Assembly: GCA_002685415.1 (NCBI GenBank)
Contig: NYXO01000073.1
Location: 1-12,787, forward strand
Direction of reading: 5' to 3'
Source of the DNA: Methanobacteriota archaeon
GTDB taxonomy: Archaea; Thermoplasmatota; Poseidoniia; Poseidoniales; Thalassarchaeaceae
DNA length: 12,787 nucleotides
Positions 6,826 through 12,787 of the stretch are shown in pieces (position 1 is the first letter of the stretch; every line of letters begins with the position of its first letter). The translations under genes and the position numbers were made by a program. Under the pieces are notes generated by a model, which was not told the DNA's origin, made no database searches, and saw only the letters and a list, made by a program, of their open reading frames with translations.

Positions 6826-7821
6826 ATGAATAAAAATGCCACATCCCAAGATGTCGCAAAATTAGCAGGAGTATCTCAATCAGCTGTTTCAAGATGTTTT
6901 ACTAAAGGTGCAAGCATCTCAAGCAGGACAAAACTAAGGGTTCTTGAAGCTGCCAAAAAACTAAAATATAAACCTCAAACTTTTTTGCAAGATTCTCAAA
7001 ATATTGAAGATAGTGGACTAGTGGGAGTTATTTTACCTTATATAACCAATCGATTTTATCCAGAGGTATTAACTGAATTGCATGAAGCGCTACGTTTATC
7101 GGGTTTTAGAATTTTATTGATAACAACTGATGATGGTGAAGAATTAGACGATAAACTCATTCAGCCATATTTGAAAGAAAGATTAGTTGCAATAATTTCA
7201 GCAACTAAACCAACAGATCAATTTGTTGAAAATTGCTTAAATAAAAAAATTCAAATTATAGCCTATAATAGAGCTTGGGATATCCCTACTATAAGTTCAG
7301 TTGCATGTAATCATAGATTTGGTGGTGAATTAATTGCAGATCAAATAATCAAAAATAACCATCAGGAAGTTGGTTTAATTGAAGGTCCCACAGGATCTTA
7401 TGTAAGTAATGAAAGATGTAAAGGATTTAAAAATAAATTAAAAAAATCAAAAAAATTAAAATTATACTCTCAAAAAGGAAATTTTACATATGAAGGTGGA
7501 TATGCTGCAACAGCAAAAATCTTAACGAATAAAAAAATCTCAGCTATTTTTTGTGCAGATGATACGATGGCATTTGGATGTTTAGATTACATTAAAAAAA
7601 ATACAAAAATTGAAATACCTAACGATATTGAAATATTTGGATATGACGATATCTCAATGGCAAACTGGTCATCTTACAATTTAAGTACTGTAAAACAGCC
7701 CTTGAGACAAATGTCAAAATTAGTAACTCAACTTATTAATGATAATATTAAAGATCCAGATTATGAGGCCGTTAGTCATTTAATCCAAGGAACGTTAATA
7801 AAAAGAAAAACATCTAGATAA
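6826..7821 (+). CDS. LacI-family transcriptional regulator
   Basis: A 331-residue regulator with an N-terminal LacI helix-turn-helix (about residues 6-26: SQDVAKLAGVSQSAVSR), a hinge helix ending near KKLKYKPQ, and a periplasmic-binding-protein-like sensor domain ending with the usual FGYDD and VKQPLRQM stretches. Such proteins bind a sugar-like effector and usually repress nearby uptake and catabolic genes. Recognition-helix residues are Gln-Ser after GVS. I place the start at the ATG at 6826, with AGGA at 6816-6819 six bases upstream; the adjacent ATG at 6823 is possible. The frame runs open back to a TTG at 6781, but that TTG is the first codon of the palindromic operator, and the added residues do not look like a LacI N-terminus. 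The gene is divergent from the transporter operon, and its stop is 1 bp from the stop of the convergent MetE-like gene. Confidence 0.93.
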   Translation: MNKNATSQDVAKLAGVSQSAVSRCFTKGASISSRTKLRVLEAAKKLKYKPQTFLQDSQNIEDSGLVGVILPYITNRFYPEVLTELHEALRLSGFRILLITTDDGEELDDKLIQPYLKERLVAIISATKPTDQFVENCLNKKIQIIAYNRAWDIPTISSVACNHRFGGELIADQIIKNNHQEVGLIEGPTGSYVSNERCKGFKNKLKKSKKLKLYSQKGNFTYEGGYAATAKILTNKKISAIFCADDTMAFGCLDYIKKNTKIEIPNDIEIFGYDDISMANWSSYNLSTVKQPLRQMSKLVTQLINDNIKDPDYEAVSHLIQGTLIKRKTSR

Positions 7822-7822
7822 A

Positions 7823-8950
7823 TTATATAACTTTGTTTGCTAATTTAGTTCCTTCAACTAAAGAATGAAGTTTTTCATAACAAATATTTTCATCAATTTT
7901 GCCAAATCCTGCAAAAGTACTAAATCCGCAATCAGTTCCAGCCATTAGTTGATCTTTTGGAATTACCGTTGAAAACTGAATTAATCTATCTGCTACAACC
8001 TCAGGGTGCTCAACAAAATTTGATGTTGAATCGATAACACCAGGAACTAAAACTTTATCTTTTGGTAATTTAATATCTTGAAAAACTTTCCACTCATGTG
8101 CGTGTCTGGGATTTGATGACTCAATTAAAAAATATTTAATTTTAGATTTTAAAATTATTGGTAATATTTTTTCTAGTGGGATATCATGTGTATGAGGTCC
8201 TTCATAGTTTCCCCAACAAATATGCATTCTAGTCATATTAACATCTACATTAGTTAAAGCTTCATTCAAACACTCAATTTGAATTTCCGCACGTTTTAAA
8301 AATTCTTGTTCGGATAATTCCTTAAAATTCATATGTCTAGCTAATGCAAGATCAGGACAATCTAATTGCACTTGTATATTTGATTTAGTAATTGTCTCAT
8401 ACTCAATAGCCATAATTTCTGAAAGTTTATGTAAATATTCATCATCTGTTTTATAAAACCTATTTGGCATAAATACATTTATGACACCTGGTGATGCAGC
8501 ATTCATAAATGCTTTTTGATGATTGTTTTTATCTAATGAATTTTTAAAATTCTCTAAGTCTTTATTTAATGAATCTTTATCTTTGATTTTTAATGCATTA
8601 GTACAACACGGTCTGCTGTACGTTGGTGTACCCCCACTTTTAGCTATTTTTTCTTTATACTCTGGAAAATCATCTAAATCAGCTGGTGCTCTTCTTTCAC
8701 TTTCTCCAGAAAAACCATCTATCCTATCTTTTATATAAGTGGCATAACTTATTTTACTCATTTCACCGTCACTTATATAATCAATACCAACTTCGATCTG
8801 TTTTTTAACAATTGTCTCAACATTTTTTTTCAATATATTATTGAAATCTTCTTTAATAAATTTTTCACCCCGATCTTTAGAAAATAAAATTTCTGAAAGT
8901 CCTTTTGATCTAGGCAAGCTGCCTACATGTGTAGTTAATATTTTAGACAT
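7823..8950 (-). CDS. MetE-like B12-independent methyltransferase domain protein
   Basis: A 375-residue protein matching the C-terminal catalytic domain of cobalamin-independent methionine synthase (COG0620 type, as in YxjG/YxjH-like proteins). The N-terminal half of full-length MetE (about 750 residues) is absent. Landmarks are THVGSLPR (6-13), SDGE (60-63), an Asp-rich LDCPD (196-200), and the zinc ligand set H243-x-C245 in MHICWGN, E277 in IESSNP and C341 in GTDCG. All four expected zinc ligands are present, so it is probably an active zinc-thiolate alkyl or methyl transferase. Family substrates include homocysteine and, in epoxyalkane metabolism, coenzyme M. The loss of the folate-polyglutamate half and the catabolic setting make a standard methionine synthase role uncertain. 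It is last in the cupin-SnoaL-MetE operon, 7 bp after the SnoaL gene. No signal peptide. Confidence 0.85.
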   Translation of the reverse strand: MSKILTTHVGSLPRSKGLSEILFSKDRGEKFIKEDFNNILKKNVETIVKKQIEVGIDYISDGEMSKISYATYIKDRIDGFSGESERRAPADLDDFPEYKEKIAKSGGTPTYSRPCCTNALKIKDKDSLNKDLENFKNSLDKNNHQKAFMNAASPGVINVFMPNRFYKTDDEYLHKLSEIMAIEYETITKSNIQVQLDCPDLALARHMNFKELSEQEFLKRAEIQIECLNEALTNVDVNMTRMHICWGNYEGPHTHDIPLEKILPIILKSKIKYFLIESSNPRHAHEWKVFQDIKLPKDKVLVPGVIDSTSNFVEHPEVVADRLIQFSTVIPKDQLMAGTDCGFSTFAGFGKIDENICYEKLHSLVEGTKLANKVI

Positions 8951-8957
8951 TTTTTAA

Positions 8958-9932
8958 TTAACCTGTTTTTATCAAGATTTGTTTCCAAATTGCAGTTTCA
9001 TCAAATAAAACCCATTCGTTCTTTATACCTCTTGGTCCTATTTCGGCATGATTAATTCCCATAATATAAATCTCAGAATTAGAAGCTTGCCCAAATATAC
9101 CATTCCCACTGTGCTTCCCAACTAAAGACCAGCGTATAGCAACTTTTTTTGGTTGATTTTCTTCTACAGTAAAACTTTTATGTTCTATTCTAAAAAGAGC
9201 ATCTGGGAAAGATTGTCTTAAATTTAGCCAGAAATTTGTTACATCATCGATACCATAACAAACAAAACCTCCTGGTTGAAATTGTTGAACTGATCTGTCA
9301 TAATTTTTTTCAATTGTAGATTTAGAATTAATATTAAGAATGTTTTCTAAATTTTCTGCATATTGATCAGCTATATTATTTTTTGATAAAATTGGTGGTG
9401 TATAACTTGATTCTTGAGATGAATTCTTATCAAATGGTTTAATGCAATTCTTTATTCCACCTTCTTGCTTTATTAAAATTGCTGCATATTTTTTTGGATC
9501 TATTTCTAGCTGTCTAACAATTGCTCCTTGATCTCTAACTAACCATTCATCATAAACTTGATTATTCTTACAAGCGCAGTCAGCAATGACTCTGTATACA
9601 AGTTTTTTATTTGTTGCTTTACCATATAAACCATCTTTTACATGAGTGGCTTTACTAAGAATTCTATGAGAAGATAAAAACCCTTCATCTTCGTTACCAA
9701 TCCAAATTACATCTTCACCTAATAATTGCCTATCTGGAAATTCGTCTAAAGTTGCATTAGTTGCATCAACTACTGTATTAGGTCCATAAATGATTCCCAT
9801 AGGTGATCTAACAGGAATATTTTCAGCATAATATTCCATAATTGAGTTAACATCTTTTTCTTCCCATATCTGATGAGTTATTTTTAGAATATAATCTGGA
9901 AGATTTTCAAACTTGTTATTAAAACCTTTCAT
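8958..9932 (-). CDS. Second two-domain SnoaL-like protein
   Basis: A 324-residue protein with two tandem SnoaL/NTF2-like units, about residues 12-150 and 185-322, joined by a Ser/Asn-rich linker (about 155-185). Each unit shows the family pattern of a helical start, an FPD motif (FPDRQL 65-70; FPDALFRIEH 232-241) and a closing acidic/Trp strand: DEWLVRD (128-134) in the first and NEWVLFDETAIW (305-316) in the second. The second unit also has RWSLVGKHSGNGIFG (257-271), typical of SnoaL-like ester cyclases. It is divergent from the paralogous pair at 749-1822 and 11006-12103: the GPAGIGT block and YWHP are missing, so it represents a different subfamily. The activity is unknown. It sits 12 bp after the cupin gene and 7 bp before the MetE-like gene. 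The Shine-Dalgarno sequence is weak. Confidence 0.75.
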   Translation of the reverse strand: MKGFNNKFENLPDYILKITHQIWEEKDVNSIMEYYAENIPVRSPMGIIYGPNTVVDATNATLDEFPDRQLLGEDVIWIGNEDEGFLSSHRILSKATHVKDGLYGKATNKKLVYRVIADCACKNNQVYDEWLVRDQGAIVRQLEIDPKKYAAILIKQEGGIKNCIKPFDKNSSQESSYTPPILSKNNIADQYAENLENILNINSKSTIEKNYDRSVQQFQPGGFVCYGIDDVTNFWLNLRQSFPDALFRIEHKSFTVEENQPKKVAIRWSLVGKHSGNGIFGQASNSEIYIMGINHAEIGPRGIKNEWVLFDETAIWKQILIKTG

Positions 9933-9944
9933 ATAACTGAATTC

Positions 9945-10916
9945 TTAATTTGTTTGTCTTATAATAAATAAATTTCCATCCTCATCACTTATCTGCTTAA
10001 TTGATCGTGATGAGTTTTTTGGTACTGAAAAAGTATCCTTGTCCTTAATTACTACTTTCTCTCCATCACAATCTATTTCCCATTCACCAGATAAACAATG
10101 ATATACTTCTGATTTCTCAAATTTGTATTCATGTATATGGGCATTTTTTCCATGGAGAAGTGAAAGGCTAAATCCTGTTAAATGCGGTATGTTTGGAATA
10201 AATGATTTATTATGAATATTAAATTGATCAAGGTAATTAATAATTTTATTGGGTTGATAGTGTTCATCATCAACAAAGTATTTATCTTTTTCATCAAATC
10301 GAATGACAAACTTTTCTATATCTTCTGAGGAATAATGATCAAAACTCTTTAATTCATCTTCTTTTAATGGTTGAATAATTTTAGTTTCATCAGTAATTTT
10401 CTGTTTTTCTGTATCTACTAAAGAATTATCATTCATTAATACCATACCAGAATCTTTTGCATCTTTTAAAAGTTTTGGAGTCCAAGTGATTACACCTGGA
10501 TCATTTTCACCTAAAACTACAAACATTAACGCTTCTTCTTTGCTTACATTTTGAAAACCTCTAAACATATTTGTAGGGAAAGAAGCAATATCACCTTTTT
10601 TAAGTATTACCTCTCCTTCTGTGCCATCAACTCCCCAATAGAAACGCCAAGCACCAGAATGAATTATAAATACTTCAGCAGTTGTATGGCTATGTAATCC
10701 AGAACCGTTCATTGGAGCAGCACTTACAGCGCCAATATTGAAGCCATGCGCTTCAGCTATTTTAACATTTTGTTTAGCATCTTCACTAACACCTGGGCCT
10801 ATAACAGAATAATTTTTCCTATCTTGATGTCCCTTTAATTTTCCTTCTACAAAAGGAATAGTACTTGGAATAAGTTCCTCAAATTTTGCTAATCTTGTAG
10901 TAATATTAATTGACAT
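9945..10916 (-). CDS. Double-cupin (bicupin) protein
   Basis: A 323-residue protein with two cupin barrels, about residues 60-140 and 245-320. The first has HSHTTAE, supplying H75, H77 and E81, then G88 after the standard spacing. Its second motif, GDIASFPTNMFRGFQN (108-123), has Arg119 where the fourth metal ligand (His) is expected. The second barrel has H260-x-H262 and E270 before G277, with a longer His-to-Glu spacing than usual, and again lacks a clear second-motif His. Metal binding is therefore plausible in the first barrel and doubtful in the second. Family members include dioxygenases, isomerases and sugar- or acid-binding proteins, so no reaction is assigned. It is the first gene of the three-gene minus-strand operon, divergent from the third SnoaL gene and sharing the second palindrome region. 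The ribosome binding site is weak (AAAG). Confidence 0.8.
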   Translation of the reverse strand: MSINITTRLAKFEELIPSTIPFVEGKLKGHQDRKNYSVIGPGVSEDAKQNVKIAEAHGFNIGAVSAAPMNGSGLHSHTTAEVFIIHSGAWRFYWGVDGTEGEVILKKGDIASFPTNMFRGFQNVSKEEALMFVVLGENDPGVITWTPKLLKDAKDSGMVLMNDNSLVDTEKQKITDETKIIQPLKEDELKSFDHYSSEDIEKFVIRFDEKDKYFVDDEHYQPNKIINYLDQFNIHNKSFIPNIPHLTGFSLSLLHGKNAHIHEYKFEKSEVYHCLSGEWEIDCDGEKVVIKDKDTFSVPKNSSRSIKQISDEDGNLFIIRQTN

Positions 10917-11005
10917 ATCTTTATGATATTTTATTCATTTTTTTTGAATATTATTCAAATTATTGAATAAATCAATTAATATTTATTAGTATGTAAATAA
11001 TTTTT
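10917..11005. promoter_or_regulatory. Divergent promoter region, cupin operon versus SnoaL-HisD operon
   Basis: An 89-bp AT-only-like spacer that must carry the promoters for the minus-strand cupin operon and the plus-strand operon starting at 11006. It contains the palindrome at 10943-10959 and, immediately beside it, a second looser inverted repeat, ATTGA-5-TCAAT (10962-10976). TTGAAT at 10963-10968 followed 18 bases later by TAGTAT could be a weak plus-strand promoter, but the composition makes this unreliable. The plus-strand gene has no Shine-Dalgarno sequence upstream of its ATG. Confidence 0.65.
10944..10958. promoter_or_regulatory. Putative LacI-family operator 2 (TTGAATA-T-TATTCAA)
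   Basis: A perfect inverted repeat of the half-site TTGAATA around a single central base, extended by one more T/A pair to 10943-10959. The half-site is identical to that of the palindrome at 6781-6796, but the centre is one base instead of two. It lies between two divergent operons of the same putative pathway, which suggests that the regulator encoded at 6826-7821 acts here too. LacI-family operators with odd and even centres are both known, though one protein using both would be less usual. Confidence 0.55.
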
Positions 11006-12103
11006 ATGACAAATAAAATTGAAGATTTTGAAACAGGGGAAAAAGAAAACAAGAAAATAATTTTTGTAGATTTAAGTACAAGTGAAAATTTAGAAAATAA
11101 AAAAAAATTTAAATATTTATTGAATAAAGTTGCTGAATCTCCTTTAGATGAATTAGGAGTTAATTTAAAAAACTTATACCATGAAGAAGCTGAATTAAAT
11201 GCTTTTCATCCAATAAATGAAATAAGTGGTGTTGAGAATATAAAAAATAAACTTTGGATACCTCTAAAAGAAGCTTTTCCAGATCTCGAAAGAAGAAATA
11301 TAATTGTAATTGGAGGATCTTATAGAGACAAAGTATTTGTATCGTTTGTTAGCTATCTAACTGGAACATTTGTCAACGAATGGCTCGGTGTTACACCCAC
11401 AAAAAAAAATATTTATCTTAGAACTTGCGAAGCTCATCAAATCTCTAATGGTAAAATTATAAAATCATATGTTTTAATTGATACAGTTGATTTTATTAGA
11501 CAAGCTGGACACTGGCCAATTAATAAATCTTTAGGAGCAGAAGGTATGTGGTCAGCGCCTATTACTGGAGATGGAGAAAATAATGAAAATTTTGACAACG
11601 AATTATCTTTAGAATCTTTAAATCAAGCATTAACCATGCAGCGAAGTTTAAATATTAAGCCCGAAAGTGATCCAAATTCAAACAAAGATTATATAAGAGA
11701 TAAATTACTTAATCATCCTCAAAAAAATTATTGGCATCCAAAAATGATGTGGCACGGACCTGCAGGAATAGGAACTGCAAGAGGTTTAAAAGGATATGTA
11801 GAATATCATCAACTTCCATTTAGACTTACATTTAAAGAAAGGGATTATTGGAAAATTGGACATTATATTGAAATTGGTGATGGTAATTATTCAATGACTG
11901 GAGGTTGGCATAGCATAGAATGCATTCATGGTTCAAAAGAATGGTTAGGTTATGAGCCAACTAATAAAAAAATTACAATAAGAGTTATGGATTTTTATTT
12001 ACATCATGAAGGGCTGATTAGAGAAAATTGGGTACCAATCGATATAGCACATATACTAGATCAAATAGGTGTTGATATCTTTAAATTAATTCATAAAAAA
12101 TAA
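11006..12103 (+). CDS. Third two-domain SnoaL-like protein, paralogue of 749-1822
   Basis: A 365-residue protein with two SnoaL/NTF2-like units (about 40-180 and 225-355) after a charged N-terminal extension of about 35 residues. It shares with the product of 749-1822 the landmarks HP (68-69), FPDLERR (91-97), GTF (120-122), TGDG (187-190), YWHP (242-245), [10 protein letters not shown] (251-260), H268-Q269, and GLIRENWV (336-343) with D346. These shared polar and Gly residues, kept between two clearly diverged copies, mark a probable active site in the second domain. The ATG at 11006 has no Shine-Dalgarno sequence, and an ATG 15 bases upstream is followed directly by a stop, so the start is reasonable but may be leaderless or weakly initiated. 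The HisD-like gene follows after 2 bp, so the two are surely co-transcribed. The reaction and substrate are unknown. Confidence 0.75.
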   Translation: MTNKIEDFETGEKENKKIIFVDLSTSENLENKKKFKYLLNKVAESPLDELGVNLKNLYHEEAELNAFHPINEISGVENIKNKLWIPLKEAFPDLERRNIIVIGGSYRDKVFVSFVSYLTGTFVNEWLGVTPTKKNIYLRTCEAHQISNGKIIKSYVLIDTVDFIRQAGHWPINKSLGAEGMWSAPITGDGENNENFDNELSLESLNQALTMQRSLNIKPESDPNSNKDYIRDKLLNHPQKNYWHPKMMWHGPAGIGTARGLKGYVEYHQLPFRLTFKERDYWKIGHYIEIGDGNYSMTGGWHSIECIHGSKEWLGYEPTNKKITIRVMDFYLHHEGLIRENWVPIDIAHILDQIGVDIFKLIHKK

Positions 12104-12105
12104 TT

Positions 12106-12787
12106 ATGGCAATTGAATATTTAAAAAAAGGTTTAGATGAAAAACAAAGAATTGAAGATAATGATAAAGTAAAAAAAATTGTTGAGGAAACATTAAGAAA
12201 AATCGAATCAGAAGGTGATAAACATATTAGAGAATTATCACAAAAATTTGATAACTATTCACCAGATAGTTTTCGATTAAGTGAAGATCAAATAAATCAA
12301 TTAATGAGTGAAGTCTCTGACGAAGACAAAGAAGATATTAAATTTGCTCAAAAACAAGTAAGGTCTTTTGCAGAAGCACAACTTAAAACTTTAAGTGAAT
12401 TAGAAGTAGAAACGCATCCAGGTGTAATTCTTGGTCATAAAAATATACCAGTACAAGCAGTAGGATGTTATGTACCTGCTGGAAAATTCCCAATGGTAGC
12501 TTCTGCTCATATGTCAGTTGTTACTGCCTCTGTTGCTGGGGTACCAAGAATTGTAGCCACAACTCCACCTTTTAAAGGTAAACCAAATCCAGCAGTTGTA
12601 ACAGCAATGAAAATGGGCGGTGCTCACGAAATTTATGTCTTAGGAGGAATGCAAGGAGTTGGCGCAATGGCTATTGGTACAGAAACTATTAAACCAGTTG
12701 ATATGCTTGTTGGACCTGGCAATGCATTTGTTGCTGAAGCGAAAAGACAATTGTATGGCAAAGTTGGTATCGATTTATTTGCTGGTC
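12106..12787 (+). CDS. HisD-like NAD-dependent dehydrogenase (catabolic type), 3' end cut by window edge
   Basis: Reads in frame from the ATG at 12106 to the window end: 227 residues of a protein normally about 430 long. It belongs to the histidinol dehydrogenase family. Evidence is the N-terminal helical region, then [17 protein letters not shown] (119-135), [13 protein letters not shown] (143-155), [16 protein letters not shown] (201-216) and GIDLFAG at the cut. The [13 protein letters not shown] stretch, where biosynthetic HisD has a GGTAPYPSS-like sequence, resembles the catabolic branch that includes HpsN, which oxidises 2,3-dihydroxypropane-1-sulfonate. This is from memory of the family and not a search. 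The catalytic Glu/His and most zinc ligands fall beyond the edge, so activity cannot be judged. It lies 2 bp after the SnoaL-like gene, and no histidine biosynthesis gene is nearby. It probably oxidises a primary alcohol of the imported solute to an acid. Confidence 0.88.
   Translation, partial: MAIEYLKKGLDEKQRIEDNDKVKKIVEETLRKIESEGDKHIRELSQKFDNYSPDSFRLSEDQINQLMSEVSDEDKEDIKFAQKQVRSFAEAQLKTLSELEVETHPGVILGHKNIPVQAVGCYVPAGKFPMVASAHMSVVTASVAGVPRIVATTPPFKGKPNPAVVTAMKMGGAHEIYVLGGMQGVGAMAIGTETIKPVDMLVGPGNAFVAEAKRQLYGKVGIDLFAG

Noticed and set aside
8523..8738. Plus-strand open frame of 71 codons
   Set aside because: Antisense to the conserved N-terminal half of the MetE-like gene; no supporting features.
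10371..10380. TTGAATAATT half-site inside the cupin gene (a similar one is near 3005 in the HAD gene)
   Set aside because: Only one arm is present, within coding sequence. Single arms are expected often at this base composition.
12106..12787. HisD-like gene as part of a histidine biosynthesis operon
   Set aside because: No other his gene is present, it is 2 bp from a SnoaL-like gene, and the substrate-region sequence looks like the catabolic branch.

Overview
The window is very AT-rich, with genes packed almost end to end. Gaps are mostly 0 to 35 bp, two gene pairs overlap as TAATG, and both convergent gene pairs meet within 1 bp. Together with alphaproteobacterial-looking proteins, this points to a streamlined marine alphaproteobacterium of the SAR11 (Pelagibacterales) type. 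That assignment is an inference from composition and style, because no marker gene is present.

Layout. (1) 2-748, plus strand: 3' part of an EamA-family permease, cut by the window edge and probably unrelated to the rest. (2) 749-6722, minus strand: a six-gene operon read right to left, containing a sugar-type ABC binding protein, two permeases, an atypical HAD protein, an SDR dehydrogenase and a two-domain SnoaL-like protein. A strong intercistronic hairpin lies between the binding-protein gene and the first permease gene. (3) 6826-7821, plus: a LacI-family regulator divergent from the binding protein. (4) 7823-10916, minus: a three-gene operon of a double-cupin protein, a second two-domain SnoaL-like protein and a short MetE-like (zinc, B12-independent) methyltransferase. 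(5) 11006 to the end, plus: a third two-domain SnoaL-like protein, paralogous to the one at 749-1822, followed by the N-terminal half of a HisD-like dehydrogenase. No stretch over 300 bp lacks a gene, and I saw no RNA gene, mobile element or CRISPR array.

How it may work together. The same half-site, TTGAATA, forms a perfect palindrome in both divergent intergenic regions (6781-6796 and 10944-10958). The simplest reading is that the LacI-type regulator controls all four transcription units as one regulon. This would be an import-and-catabolism island: an ABC importer brings in a carbohydrate-like or polyol-like solute, SDR and HisD-like enzymes oxidise it, and SnoaL-like, cupin and MetE-like proteins do less obvious chemistry. 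The substrate cannot be read from the sequence. Oddities are three double-SnoaL proteins in one cluster, a HAD protein that has lost both motif I aspartates, a MalG-type permease with about 95 extra residues, and no ABC ATPase gene beside the permeases.
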